Shown in pieces: positions 47,476 through 56,784 of a stretch of DNA of 62,674 nt. Below the pieces are notes generated by a model. It did no database searches. It saw only the letters and a list, made by a program, of their open reading frames with translations, and was not told the origin of the DNA. Positions within the stretch are counted from its first letter, which is position 1. Each line of letters opens with the position of its first letter. The DNA lies in the NCBI RefSeq assembly GCF_000348925.1, contig NZ_AODQ01000013.1:1-62674 (forward strand). The letters run 5' to 3'. Origin of the DNA: Cesiribacter andamanensis AMV16 (GTDB lineage Bacteria > Bacteroidota > Bacteroidia > Cytophagales > Cyclobacteriaceae). Made by a program: the position numbers and the translations under genes.

Positions 47476-48315
47476 TTACTTCTTTGGCATCTCCCAATCG
47501 TCGGTGCGGAAGCTGGAGGCGGGCAGGCCCTGGCGGTTAAAGAGGTTGGGCTCGGCGGTATTGCTCCAGGCAAAGCGAACGGCCACCGGCTTTGCTACCC
47601 CTTTGGCGCGCACCACCAGGGTGGAGCCTTCTATGGTGGCCTGGGCGGGCACAAACTGCTGGTCTTCGCCGGCAATCTCAAAATGGGTAAGCGCACCCCC
47701 TTTGGCCACCAATCCGCCCTCGGCATAGTCGAAGTGGAGGCGGATCTTGTCACCCTCTGTCTGCATTTGCCGGTACAGGGGCCCCGAGGCCGGAAAGCCA
47801 GTTTGCCCATACGTCTTGTTGAGGGCCAGGTGGGCAAAGCGGCGGCCAACATCCAGCTTGTTGGAGGGGTGCATATCCTGCACATCCCCAATATCGCTGA
47901 GCACCACCATGCCGGTTTTTGGCACCCGCAGGCTGCGGCGCTGCCCATCGCGGATCAGTACGCCCTGGTAGGGGCTGCCATAGGCATAGGGGGCTATCTG
48001 GGCAAAGTAAAAGGGAAACTCCCAGCCCCAGGCGCTACGCCAGCTGCGGATCAGGGTGGGCAGCAGCTCCTGGTAGGTATGCGGACTGTGGATGTTGGAT
48101 TCGCCCTGGTACCAGAGCACCCCGGCCAGCCGGAAGGGGATCAGGGGGGCAATCATGGCATTGTAGGCCTTGCCGGGCAGGTGTGGGCCATAGGGGCGCT
48201 CCCAGGCTTTGGCGGCTTCTTTTGCCAGCAGGGGGCTGGCGGCAAGGGTATCGGCATGCACCCAGGTTTCGGCAGGGGTTCCGCCCCAGCTGCTGTTGAT
48301 AATGCCAATGGGCAC
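47476..48315 (-). CDS. sialate O-acetylesterase, C-terminal part of a frameshifted gene
   Basis: This frame begins MPIGIINSSWGGTPAETW, the middle of the sialate O-acetylesterase domain, and includes LWYQGESNIHSP and VVLSDIGDVQDMHPSNK, where the D and H complete the SGNH triad. It removes O-acetyl groups from sialic acids or xylan-type acetyl esters. It is the second part of the gene whose N-terminal part is at 48035-48901; a single extra base in the T7 run of the minus strand (plus 48343-48349) separates them. Confidence 0.85.
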   Translation of the reverse strand: MPIGIINSSWGGTPAETWVHADTLAASPLLAKEAAKAWERPYGPHLPGKAYNAMIAPLIPFRLAGVLWYQGESNIHSPHTYQELLPTLIRSWRSAWGWEFPFYFAQIAPYAYGSPYQGVLIRDGQRRSLRVPKTGMVVLSDIGDVQDMHPSNKLDVGRRFAHLALNKTYGQTGFPASGPLYRQMQTEGDKIRLHFDYAEGGLVAKGGALTHFEIAGEDQQFVPAQATIEGSTLVVRAKGVAKPVAVRFAWSNTAEPNLFNRQGLPASSFRTDDWEMPKK

Positions 48316-48901
48316 CCCCAGCTCCCGCTGCAGCTCCCGGGCAAAAAAAGTAGCCCACGGCGCTGAATTTTTTCATGCTTTCGGGGGTAGAGGCCTTCCA
48401 CTCGCCGCCCAGGTCCAGCTGCGGACCATCGGCGGTGCGGTGGGCTACCGAAAACAGGCGAATGCTGGGGTGGTTGGCCTGCAGAATCTCGCCCTCGGCC
48501 CCATCGATGCCCGCCGAAGCTGACCACTCCATGTTGGACTGGCCCGATACCAGCCATACTTCCCCAATCAGCACATCTTCCAGCAGGATGCCCGTATAGC
48601 CCAGGATCTGGACCGTATAAGGCCCTCCGGCCTTAGGGGTTGTGAGCATTACCTGCCAGCGGCCGTTGGGGTCGGTCTTTACGCTGTGTTTCTTTTTGTC
48701 CCATGAGGCGGTAACCCGGATGGTCTCTCCGGGCCGGCCCCATCCCCAGAGGGGTACCTGGGCCTGCTGCTGCAGCACCATGTGGCTGGCAAAAATGGCG
48801 GGAATTTCAACGGCGCCAAGGGGGGTACAGGATAACAGGAGCATGAGTAGGGCAAGAAGAGGAAGGGTTTTAATAGGCATAGCAGGCAACAGGCTGTTCA
48901 T
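48035..48901 (-). CDS. sialate O-acetylesterase, N-terminal part of the same frameshifted gene
   Basis: ATG 48901 (MNSLLPAMPIKT) starts 4 bases after the MFS stop codon; the in-frame start at 48943 would overlap the MFS gene. A lipoprotein-like signal (LLALLMLLLSC) is followed by the esterase N-terminus: FASHMVLQQQAQVPLWGW, the catalytic block SGQSNMEW near residue 105, and SAVGYFF. After the phenylalanines the frame becomes CPGAAAGAGG instead of ARELQRELGV. With six T in the run the two parts join into about 475 residues. Translational coupling to the MFS transporter suggests uptake and de-O-acetylation of a sugar acid. Confidence 0.83.
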   Translation of the reverse strand: MNSLLPAMPIKTLPLLALLMLLLSCTPLGAVEIPAIFASHMVLQQQAQVPLWGWGRPGETIRVTASWDKKKHSVKTDPNGRWQVMLTTPKAGGPYTVQILGYTGILLEDVLIGEVWLVSGQSNMEWSASAGIDGAEGEILQANHPSIRLFSVAHRTADGPQLDLGGEWKASTPESMKKFSAVGYFFCPGAAAGAGGAHWHYQQQLGRNPCRNLGACRYPCRQPPAGKRSRQSLGAPLWPTPARQGLQCHDCPPDPLPAGRGALVPGRIQHPQSAYLPGAAAHPDPQLA

Positions 48902-48905
48902 AAAA

Positions 48906-50084
48906 TTAAGAGGATGTTGGCGCCCCGGCAGGAAGGGCAGCACCCTGCCGAAACCATTTGGTGTTTAACGAAACAATCACTGTAATTGTAAGCCCCACCA
49001 GCGCCACCAGCGCAAAAGAGGCCCGCAGGCTTAGCAGATCGGCGATAAAGCCAATGAGGGGTGGCCCCAGCAAAAAGCCCACATAGCCCATGGTAGAGAC
49101 CATGGCCAGCGCAATACCGGGCGAGAAGCTCTCATTCTTGCCCACCTCGGTATAGGTGAGTGGAATCACTGATGAAGTGCCGGCCCCCACCAGAAAAAAG
49201 CCCAGGATGCCCGTAAGCAGGCTGGGGTAGAGCACCGCCGTCAGCAGCCCCAGGCAGATGAGCAGGCCACTGATCCTGATGATGGTGGCGCTGCCGTAGC
49301 GGTTGGAGAAGTAATCGGAAATAAAGCGGCCCAGGGCCATCATGCCCAGAAAGGACATATAGCCAGCTGCCACCATGCCCTCCTGCGCACCGATCACCTG
49401 CTTAAAATACACCCCGCTCCAGTCAAACATGCAGCCCTCGCAGATCAGTCCGCAAAAGGCAATCGAGGCCAGGATCAGCAGGTGGCGGTCGGGCCGTTTC
49501 AGTACCAGCTTTTTGCTGCCCCCCGCCCCGCTTTCCCGGCTCAGGTGGCGTACGCTTAGCAGCAGCAGGATGATAACGCTAAGGCTAATGAGCATAAAAT
49601 GGTTGACCACCGGTACTTGCAGGTAGAGCATGAGGGCCCCAATGCCCGCCCCGCAAAAGCCCGCCAGGCTCCAGAGCCCATGGAATGAGGCCATGATCAC
49701 CCGCCCAAAGTGCTGCTGTACCACCAGCGCCTGTGCATTCACCGAAATGTTGAGCAGGTTGGCAAACATGCCAAAAAACAGGATGCTGGCGCCCAGCAGG
49801 GGTACCGAGGGGGCCAGGCCCAGCATCACCAAACTGATGCTAAAGCCAATAATGCCCACCGTGGCGGCTCGTCGGCTGCCAAAGGCATCTACCACATAGC
49901 CTGAAATGGGCAGGGCAAAAAGCGCTCCCAGCGGGCGGATCAGCAAGAGGCTGCCCAGCTCGCTGTCGCTAAACGCAAAGGCTTCCTTAATATCCGGAAT
50001 GCGGGAGGCCCAGGTAGAAAAGCAGAGGCCGCTCTGAAAGAAAAGGGCGCTGAGCGCCAGGCGCTGTCGGGTTTTGAGCTCCAT
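48906..50084 (-). CDS. MFS transporter, YbjJ-like
   Basis: Roughly 392 residues from ATG 50084 (MELKTRQRLALSALFFQ); 50099 is an alternative. Twelve hydrophobic helices are visible with FGSRRAATVG, the MFS loop 2-3 motif. The sequence resembles the YbjJ/fucose-permease-like branch (FFQSGLCFSTWASRIPDIKEAF). It is an inner-membrane secondary transporter of unknown substrate. It precedes the sialate O-acetylesterase by 4 bases on the same strand, so the substrate may be a sugar or sugar acid freed by that enzyme. This is inferred from the neighbour only. Confidence 0.85.
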   Translation of the reverse strand: MELKTRQRLALSALFFQSGLCFSTWASRIPDIKEAFAFSDSELGSLLLIRPLGALFALPISGYVVDAFGSRRAATVGIIGFSISLVMLGLAPSVPLLGASILFFGMFANLLNISVNAQALVVQQHFGRVIMASFHGLWSLAGFCGAGIGALMLYLQVPVVNHFMLISLSVIILLLLSVRHLSRESGAGGSKKLVLKRPDRHLLILASIAFCGLICEGCMFDWSGVYFKQVIGAQEGMVAAGYMSFLGMMALGRFISDYFSNRYGSATIIRISGLLICLGLLTAVLYPSLLTGILGFFLVGAGTSSVIPLTYTEVGKNESFSPGIALAMVSTMGYVGFLLGPPLIGFIADLLSLRASFALVALVGLTITVIVSLNTKWFRQGAALPAGAPTSS

Positions 50085-50425
50085 AGGAAAGCAATGCATA
50101 TAAGGGGTGCATTGTTCAGGCAGGGGGTAAAAAATACGCAGCCGGGGGCCGGTCAGGGAAAGATACCCCTAAACAAGGGGATAGCAGGATACCAAAAAGG
50201 AAAATCTCTGCTGCATAGCCTGACCCGCTCTACGGGCGTAATGGGGGCCAGGAAAGATGGTTTGGAGGAATTAGGGCATAGCCTGGGTGAAAGAATGCTC
50301 CTATGTAATCCTGAATGATAGGGCCATAACTATATGTAAATCAATCATTTATAAAAATATTTCTTTCATTTCATGCACAGAATTACGCAACTTTTTATAG
50401 CTTTAATCTAATTCTGTTTTTTACC
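50085..50425. other. promoter-containing intergenic region between divergent genes
   Basis: 340 bases between the MFS gene (minus) and the SGNH/MBOAT operon (plus). The last 100 bases before 50426 are strongly AT-rich and should hold the promoter for the SGNH genes. An open frame at 50094-50318 shows no protein features. Confidence 0.45.
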
Positions 50426-51481
50426 ATGTACCCTGCCCATACCTGGAAGGCCTTTTTGCTAATGGCGGCGCTCTCCCTGGCTGCTGTTACAGGTTGGGAA
50501 TGGTACTGCCGCTACAGCGGAAAAGAGCTTTCCTATCCCAATTCAAAGGGATTTTGGGCACAGCAGCGCCGCCTGCTGGCGGATGATCCTACCGCAACCG
50601 TCATCATTGGTTCTTCCCGGGTACAATTTGGTATTGACCTGGATACCTGGGCGCAGGAAATGGGCCGCAGGCCGGTGCAGCTGTCCATGGAGGGAAGCTC
50701 ACCCCTGCCTATCCTCAGCCACCTGGCGCAGGATCCGGCATTCAGGGGCAGCCTGCTGGTGGGGGTAACGCCCAACTTATTTTTTAGTCCGGAGCAGTCC
50801 AGAGGGGGGCAAAAGGCCGCCAAGCTGGTGGCGCATTATCTGCAGGAATCTCCTTCGCAGCGCCTCGGCAATGCCCTTAACCTGGCGCTGGAAAGCCGGC
50901 TGGTGTTTCTGGATGAGGACCAGCTGGGCCTTGATCGCTTTCTGGAATTTGTAGAGCTGCCCAACCGGGAAGGGGTCATGACCATGCCTCAGTGGCCCTA
51001 TCATTTTACCACGCTTACCAAACACCGCCAGCGGAACATGAGCCAGGCCTTCCTGAACAGCCGGCAGGCGCAGCTGCAGCAGCTGGCCGTTTGGCGGACC
51101 TTTATGGGCTGGGAGAAGCAGGCGCCCGTGCTGGCAGGCGAGGGGCTGGCCCGGCTGTTTGAGCAGATCAGGCAGGATACCGAGGCCATTCGCAGCAGGG
51201 GAGGAAGGGTGCTGTTTGTGCGCATGCCCTCCACCGGCTCTTACCTGGCGTTTGAGGATGCGCGCTATCCGCGGGAGGCCTACTGGGACCAGCTGCTGGC
51301 CAAAACAGGCTGCAAGGGCTACTATTTTTCAGATTATCCGGCCCTTTCGGGCTTTGACTGTCCGGAAGAATCTCACCTTACCCCTGCCGATGCCAAACGC
51401 TTTACCCGCAGCCTGGCAGAAATTATCCGGTCGGATAAGCTGCCGCCCATTATTGTGGCCTCCAAGGCGCAGGCCCCATAA
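50426..51481 (+). CDS. SGNH-like membrane-anchored protein, copy 1 (polysaccharide O-acylation partner)
   Basis: 351 residues: a signal-anchor helix (residues 6-24) and a periplasmic SGNH-type domain. IIGSSRVQFGID (60-71) stands for the GxS nucleophile block (Ser63/64), with FDCPEESHLTPADA near 318-331 for the catalytic D-x-x-H region. Such proteins (DltD/AlgX-like) act with MBOAT enzymes to transfer acetyl groups to glycans, and the MBOAT gene is two genes downstream. A diverged tandem paralog follows at 51607. Confidence 0.78.
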   Translation: MYPAHTWKAFLLMAALSLAAVTGWEWYCRYSGKELSYPNSKGFWAQQRRLLADDPTATVIIGSSRVQFGIDLDTWAQEMGRRPVQLSMEGSSPLPILSHLAQDPAFRGSLLVGVTPNLFFSPEQSRGGQKAAKLVAHYLQESPSQRLGNALNLALESRLVFLDEDQLGLDRFLEFVELPNREGVMTMPQWPYHFTTLTKHRQRNMSQAFLNSRQAQLQQLAVWRTFMGWEKQAPVLAGEGLARLFEQIRQDTEAIRSRGGRVLFVRMPSTGSYLAFEDARYPREAYWDQLLAKTGCKGYYFSDYPALSGFDCPEESHLTPADAKRFTRSLAEIIRSDKLPPIIVASKAQAP

Positions 51482-51606
51482 GCAGCGGGCAGCGCCCGGA
51501 GACTATCTCCCTGAGAAAAGGGGCTATCTGTTTTTTTAAACCATAACGGGGGTCCTTTGCCCTCTGATAGCAATCCATTTTTCACACAACGCCTGTACCC
51601 AATACC

Positions 51607-52660
51607 ATGTATCCACCCCATGCCTGGAAGTCTTTTTTAGTAATGCTGCTGCTGGTGGCCGCTGCCGGCCTTGGCTGGGAGTGGTATTGCCGCACCCGGG
51701 GATGGGAGATCTCCTATTCCCCCCTCTAAGGGAGGCTGGGCCCAGGAGCGGCGTAAGGTGTCGGAGCAGGCCCTGCCTACCGTCATCATCGGCTCCTCCC
51801 GGGTGCAGTTTGGCATTGATCTGGATACCTGGGAAGAAGTAAGCGGGCAGCGGCCCATACAGCTGGCCATGGGAGGACGCTCGGCCCTGCCAGTCCTGGA
51901 CGATCTGGCCCGGGATGAGCACTTCAGGGGCAGGCTGCTGATAGGGGTTACGCCCGATCTGTTTTTTGTGCGGAATACCGATCGCTCGGTGTTGGAGGCG
52001 GGGGACGTAGTGGCCTACAGTAAGGAGCAGAGCCCCTCGCAACGCCTGAGCCACTGGCTGGGTGCTGCGCTTGACAGCCGGTTGGTTTCGCTGGAAGAAG
52101 ACGGGCTCAGCATGCAAAGTTTTATGGACCGGCTGGTGCTCCCCAACCGGCAGGGGGTGCCGGAATTTCCTGTATGGCCCTATCAGTTCAGCAGGGGCAC
52201 CGCCGACCGGCAGGAAAAAATGCTGCAGGCCTTCCTGAACAGTCCGGCCTATCAGCAGCAAATGATCGGGGTGTGGGCAGAATTTTCTGCCTGGGAAGTG
52301 CAGCCAATGATCAGCGGCGATACCCTGCAGCAGCTGCTGGAGTCGGTCAGGCTAGCCTGCGACCGGATTGAAAAAAGGGGCGGAGAGGTGCTGTTTGTGC
52401 GCATGCCCTCCACTGGCTCCTACCTGCAGCGGGAGAAAGAAAAATACCCACGGGAGCACTCCTGGGATCTGTTGCTGGCGCATACCGGCCGGCGGGGCTA
52501 TTACTTTGCCGATTATCCCAGCCTGGCTGGCTTTGACTGTCCGGAAGAGTCGCACCTGAGCCCCGAAGATGCCAAAACATTTACGCGCAACCTGCTGGAA
52601 ATCATGCGGTCCGACAGGCGGCCGCCCCTGATCATCGCCTCACATCCACCCACCCCTTAA
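51607..52660 (+). CDS. SGNH-like protein, copy 2, frameshifted near its N-terminus
   Basis: ATG 51607 gives MYPPHAWKSFLVMLLLVAAA, a close match to the N-terminus of copy 1. The frame then hits a stop after the TATTCCCCCC run (51715-51724). The downstream frame resumes with SKGGWAQERRK and continues to 52660 as the full SGNH domain (IIGSSRVQFGIDLDTW and FDCPEESHLSPEDA). Removing one base of the TC6 run rejoins them to about 350 residues. The two copies are alike in length and motif order, so this is a tandem duplication. Confidence 0.78.
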
Positions 52661-52671
52661 CCTATCCGGCC

Positions 52672-54096
52672 ATGCTGTTCAATTCTCTTAGCTTTATTCT
52701 GCTCTTTATACTGGTGCTGGTGCTGCACTACCTGCCCCGCCTGCCCTGGAAGATCAAAAAGACCAACCTGCTGCTGGCCAGCTACCTGTTTTATGCAGCC
52801 TGGAATCCCCCCTTTGTGATTCTGCTGTGGATCTCCACGCTCATTGATTTTTTTGTGGGCCGGCGCCTGTATTATGTACATGGGGTGGCCATGCGGCGGC
52901 TGTTGCTGGGCCTGAGCCTGCTGGGCAACCTGGGCCTGCTGGCCTTTTTCAAATACGGAGGCTTTCTGCTTGATAATTTTGTACAGCTGCTGGCGTTGGG
53001 CGGCATTTCCTACACCCCTGCCAAGCCCGATATCATCCTGCCTGTGGGCATTTCGTTTTACACCTTCCAGACACTTTCGTATACACTGGATATTTACCGC
53101 CGCAATACCACCCCGGAAAAAAACCTGCTGGACTTTGCGCTGTATGTGACCTTCTTTCCGCAGCTGGTGGCCGGCCCTATTGTGCGGCCCGATGGGCTGC
53201 TGCCACAGTTTAAGGAGCCCAAGCGGGCGGGTCTCAACCAGTTTTTCTGGGGGCTCTTTCTGCTTACGCTGGGTCTGTTCATGAAAATTGTGCTGGCCGA
53301 TGTGATCATGGCCGGCCCCTCCGATCAGGTGTTTGGCGCCCCCCAGGCCCTCAACAGCCTGGATGCCTGGGTAGGAGTGCTGGCCTTTTCGGGGCAGATC
53401 TTTTTTGACTTTGCCGGCTACTCCACCTGTGCCATAGGGGTAGCGGCCTGCCTGGGCTTTTACCTGCCGGATAATTTCCGCTACCCCTATGCAGCGGTGG
53501 GCTTTAGTGATTTCTGGCAGCGCTGGCACATAAGCCTTTCCAGCTGGCTGCGGGATTACCTCTACATCCCCCTGGGCGGCAACCGCAAGGGGCCCCGCCT
53601 TACCTATGCCAACCTGCTGTTTACCATGCTTATTGGCGGGCTGTGGCATGGCGCCGCCTGGACCTTTGTGGTCTGGGGCGGGCTGCATGGGCTCTACCTG
53701 ATGGCCGAGCGGCTACTCAGGGGGGCTGTGCAGGCCCCTCCCTGGCTTAAAACCGGACTGGCGCAGTTTGGACTGGGCTTGTTCACCTTCTTTCTGGTCA
53801 ACATCACCTGGGTGTTTTTTCGGGCGCAGGATTTCTCCACTGCCTGGCGCCTGCTGCAGTCCATGTTTGGCTTTGCGCCAGAAGGGGCTAAGATTCTCTA
53901 CACTCTGAGTATTTTGCTGGTGCTGACGGTGGTAGTGCTGATGGTGGCAGCGCACTGGATCATGCGCCGGCGCTCAGTGCTTGGGGTGGCTAGCCAGTCG
54001 CCTTACTGGGCTACGGGCATTGGCTGGGCAGGCATGCTGCTGCTGATCCTCTGGGCGCAAAAGACCAGCGAAAGTTTTATCTACTTTCAGTTCTAG
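52672..54096 (+). CDS. MBOAT family O-acyltransferase (AlgI-like)
   Basis: 474 residues, ten or more membrane helices. The two MBOAT marks are present: FWQRWHISLSSWLRDYLYIPLGG near residue 282 with the first histidine, and GLWHGAAWTF near 322 with the catalytic histidine. YFFAF-type PIGISFYTFQTLSY-like sequence (VGISFYTFQTLSYT) is also typical of AlgI/PatA. It carries acyl groups across the membrane to an extracytoplasmic partner, here presumably the two SGNH proteins. It starts 11 bases after the second SGNH gene and overlaps the convergent epimerase by 4 bases. The glycan substrate is not evident. Confidence 0.92.
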   Translation: MLFNSLSFILLFILVLVLHYLPRLPWKIKKTNLLLASYLFYAAWNPPFVILLWISTLIDFFVGRRLYYVHGVAMRRLLLGLSLLGNLGLLAFFKYGGFLLDNFVQLLALGGISYTPAKPDIILPVGISFYTFQTLSYTLDIYRRNTTPEKNLLDFALYVTFFPQLVAGPIVRPDGLLPQFKEPKRAGLNQFFWGLFLLTLGLFMKIVLADVIMAGPSDQVFGAPQALNSLDAWVGVLAFSGQIFFDFAGYSTCAIGVAACLGFYLPDNFRYPYAAVGFSDFWQRWHISLSSWLRDYLYIPLGGNRKGPRLTYANLLFTMLIGGLWHGAAWTFVVWGGLHGLYLMAERLLRGAVQAPPWLKTGLAQFGLGLFTFFLVNITWVFFRAQDFSTAWRLLQSMFGFAPEGAKILYTLSILLVLTVVVLMVAAHWIMRRRSVLGVASQSPYWATGIGWAGMLLLILWAQKTSESFIYFQF

Positions 54097-55109
54097 GCCT
54101 CTAGCAGGTGCACGCCGGTACCGGTGCGGCTGGGAAAATAGACCTTACCCTCCCGGATGCTGACCCCCTCGGCAATGTCTTCCTTCAGCAGGAGAGCGCC
54201 GTCCAGATCGGCATAATCCACCAGGGGGAGCAGCTGGGCAATGGCCGAGATGCCTACGGTCGACTCGGTCATGCAACCCACCATGACCTGCAGGCCCAGC
54301 TGGCGGGCCCTGCCGATCATGCGCAGGGCTGGGGTAAGGCCGCCGCACTTGGTCAGTTTTATGTTAATGCCGTGGAAGTGTCCCTGGCACAGCGCCACAT
54401 CACCCTCCCGCTGGCAGCTCTCATCGGCAATCAATGGCAGCGGCGATTGTGCAAAGAGCAGCTTCATGCCCTCTGCATCGCCCGCCGGCAGGGGCTGCTC
54501 AATGAATTCAACCCCCAGGCCCTGCAGGGCACGGGCATTGGCCAGGGCTTCAGAGACCGTCCAGCCCCCGTTGGCATCTACCCGAAACAGCGCCTGTGTA
54601 TGCCTGCGCAGCTCCTGTACAATTTTGATATCATCAGGGGTACCCAGCTTTATTTTGTAGATGGGCCAGGGCTGGTCCAGCATTTTCTGACGCATGCCGG
54701 CTACCGTATCCATGCCTATGGTGTAGTTGGTTAGGGGTAGCCGGTGCAGGCTAAGCCCCCAGTGCTCCCAGAGGGGTTGCCCCAGTTTTCTGGCCCAGAG
54801 GTCATGCATGGCCACATCCAGCGCACAAAGGGCAAAGGTATTGGCTTTCAGAAAGGGGGCGCAGCGTTCCCAGAGGGCATCGGGCGTCAGGTTGCCGCTG
54901 TCTTCGATCAGGTGACGTATCTCCCCCAGGGCTTCCATCATTCCGTCCTGCTGTATGCCGTAGTAGGAGGTGGCAGCCGCTTCTCCCCAGCCGCTGTGTT
55001 CGCCATCGGCCAGCTCTACCAGCAGGGTTTTCTGGCTTGAGCGCGAGCCGTGGCTTGTGGTAAAGGGCTGGCTGAGCTGCAGCTCATAGGGATGTAAGCG
55101 AAGTTTCAT
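54093..55109 (-). CDS. dipeptide epimerase (L-Ala-D/L-Glu epimerase type)
   Basis: 338 residues of the enolase superfamily, muconate-lactonizing subgroup. Catalytic lysine motif YKIKLG (K152, K154), metal ligands D178 (VDANGGW), E204 (EQPLP) and D229 (ADES), the opposing lysine in KLTKCGG (K254) and the substrate-recognition YADLDGALLL near 298-307, as in YcjG-type epimerases. It epimerises L-Ala-D-Glu and related dipeptides from murein recycling. It is a single gene whose 3' end overlaps the MBOAT gene by 4 bases. Confidence 0.9.
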   Translation of the reverse strand: MKLRLHPYELQLSQPFTTSHGSRSSQKTLLVELADGEHSGWGEAAATSYYGIQQDGMMEALGEIRHLIEDSGNLTPDALWERCAPFLKANTFALCALDVAMHDLWARKLGQPLWEHWGLSLHRLPLTNYTIGMDTVAGMRQKMLDQPWPIYKIKLGTPDDIKIVQELRRHTQALFRVDANGGWTVSEALANARALQGLGVEFIEQPLPAGDAEGMKLLFAQSPLPLIADESCQREGDVALCQGHFHGINIKLTKCGGLTPALRMIGRARQLGLQVMVGCMTESTVGISAIAQLLPLVDYADLDGALLLKEDIAEGVSIREGKVYFPSRTGTGVHLLEA

Positions 55110-55212
55110 GGGGGCAAGCAGCGGATGATGCGGAGCCTTAAATTTGGTGGATAATAGGCTAATTTCCTATTTGCAAAGGGGGAGTTGTTGCTTGCCGCCT
55201 GCCCGTTGGCGG

Positions 55213-56784
55213 CTAGCGGCCAGGCATGCCGCTTTGGCGCTTGCGTCCCAGCAGGCTGCCCGCAAGCAGGGCTGCGCTGCCCGCTGCCACCAGGTAGGGG
55301 AGGCCCCACTCCCGGCTGCCCGCCACAGCACCCATAAAATCTACATAGGGCATGCCCTGAAATACCCCATAGCACAAGATGAGCAGTACCACCTGAAACA
55401 GCTTGCCACCGCCCGTAAGAATGCCCGCAAAAATAGCCAGGCTCGGCAAAAAAAATACCGCTGCCAGCAGGGCACCTGCCGCATACACCTCTCCGGCCAG
55501 GGCGCTCCGGAGCAGCACGCCAGCCGCCAGCAGCAGGGCCCAGAGTACGGCCGCCCCCCAGGAGGCCAGCAGCTGCCGGCTTAGCACATGGGGTGCCGCA
55601 AAGAGCAGCTGTTCGGTCTGGTTGATCTTTTCCCGGGAGCCCAGCGCCGACCAGACCAGTACCTGCAGCAGCCAGAGCAGGAGCAGCAGGCGCTGATGGG
55701 CCAGCTGGAGGTCTACAAAAAAGGTAGCGACAAACAGGCCGCCTGTGGCCAGCCACCACCAGTGGGACTGGCCCCGCAGCATCAGCCGGGCTTCGGCCAG
55801 GAGCAGGGGCAGTGTACTAAAGCGCAGCCTGGGGAGGGGGAGCCGGGAGTAGGGGGTAGGTGTACCGGTGGCGCCTTTGGCCCTGCCAGCGCCCCTTTTG
55901 GTGGTTTCGTAGGCAGGGTCGAAGCGGCGAAAGGCTGCGGCCCCCAGCACCAGCAGCAGCCCGGCCAGGCCCAGCCAGTAGAGGCGGTAAAGCAGTTGCA
56001 AGGGGCTGGGGCTCACTGCGGCAAACTCCACTGTTTGGATGGCATGCCGCCCATCTCCGTGCAAAAAGCCAATGGATTGTCCGCCGCTATAATCGCTTAC
56101 CTGCTGGCTAAGCTGCGCTTTGAGCAGGTGAAAGCTGTTTTCTACCCCAAACAGGTCAAAGGCAAACGCCCCCACCCCCTGAAGGCTGTGCGAGCTGTGT
56201 GAATTTCCCAGAAAGAACATAAAGCCAATAAAGTACAGGATGTTCACCAGGCCGGCATTCAGACGCCTGAAACTTTCTGCTACTGCTGCCAGGCAGGCAA
56301 TGAAGAAAAGAGCCGGAAGGGGGATCCACAAGAAAGGCAGGTAGAGCTGCCATAGGGTCAGGCTGCCGGTTTCGCTGTACAGCAGCAGGAGCACGGTAGC
56401 CATGCCCGCCACTGCCAGCACAATAGTGAGCAGTACGGCAAAATTACTTAGGGCCTTCCCCATCAGGTACTGTAGTTTGCTTACCTGTGTGGTGGCGATG
56501 ATCTGGCCCAGTCCGGTCTCATAATCGCGCTTTACCGAATTGTTGACCAGGTAAAAGCCAAAGAGCGACAAAAATACGCTGCACATCATGGCCACCATAT
56601 GGCCCACCCAGGTGGCATTGTACAGCCCCCGGTAATTGCCCAGGCGTACCGTTATGTAGTCGGCCTCGGGTGAGGGCACAAACGTATAGGCCGCATAAAG
56701 GCACACCCCCAGTGTCAGCAGAAAGAGGGGGCTGCGGACCCGCTGCAGAAAGTCGGCCCGGGCTATGTGGTAGAGACTATACAT
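55213..56784 (-). CDS. ABC transporter permease
   Basis: 523 residues, at least ten hydrophobic helices in two halves joined by a basic linker (TTKRGAGRAKGATG). The N-terminus (ARADFLQRVRSPLFLLTLGV) and NNSVKRDYETGLGQIIATTQVSK near residue 85 are typical of ABC-2/GldF-like permeases. It overlaps the ATPase gene by 8 bases and forms one transporter with it. Neighbouring genes give no substrate clue. An unusually long protein for a single ABC-2 permease; it looks like two fused permease modules. Confidence 0.8.
   Translation of the reverse strand: MYSLYHIARADFLQRVRSPLFLLTLGVCLYAAYTFVPSPEADYITVRLGNYRGLYNATWVGHMVAMMCSVFLSLFGFYLVNNSVKRDYETGLGQIIATTQVSKLQYLMGKALSNFAVLLTIVLAVAGMATVLLLLYSETGSLTLWQLYLPFLWIPLPALFFIACLAAVAESFRRLNAGLVNILYFIGFMFFLGNSHSSHSLQGVGAFAFDLFGVENSFHLLKAQLSQQVSDYSGGQSIGFLHGDGRHAIQTVEFAAVSPSPLQLLYRLYWLGLAGLLLVLGAAAFRRFDPAYETTKRGAGRAKGATGTPTPYSRLPLPRLRFSTLPLLLAEARLMLRGQSHWWWLATGGLFVATFFVDLQLAHQRLLLLLWLLQVLVWSALGSREKINQTEQLLFAAPHVLSRQLLASWGAAVLWALLLAAGVLLRSALAGEVYAAGALLAAVFFLPSLAIFAGILTGGGKLFQVVLLILCYGVFQGMPYVDFMGAVAGSREWGLPYLVAAGSAALLAGSLLGRKRQSGMPGR

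Noticed and set aside
50383-50390. TTACGCAA near the SGNH operon promoter as an NrtR operator
   Set aside because: A single half-site without an inverted partner; chance is the simplest explanation.
55106-55759. Minus-strand frame of 217 codons
   Set aside because: Same strand but different frame from the ABC permease; Gly/Ala/Arg-rich translation, and the permease frame is clearly the real one.
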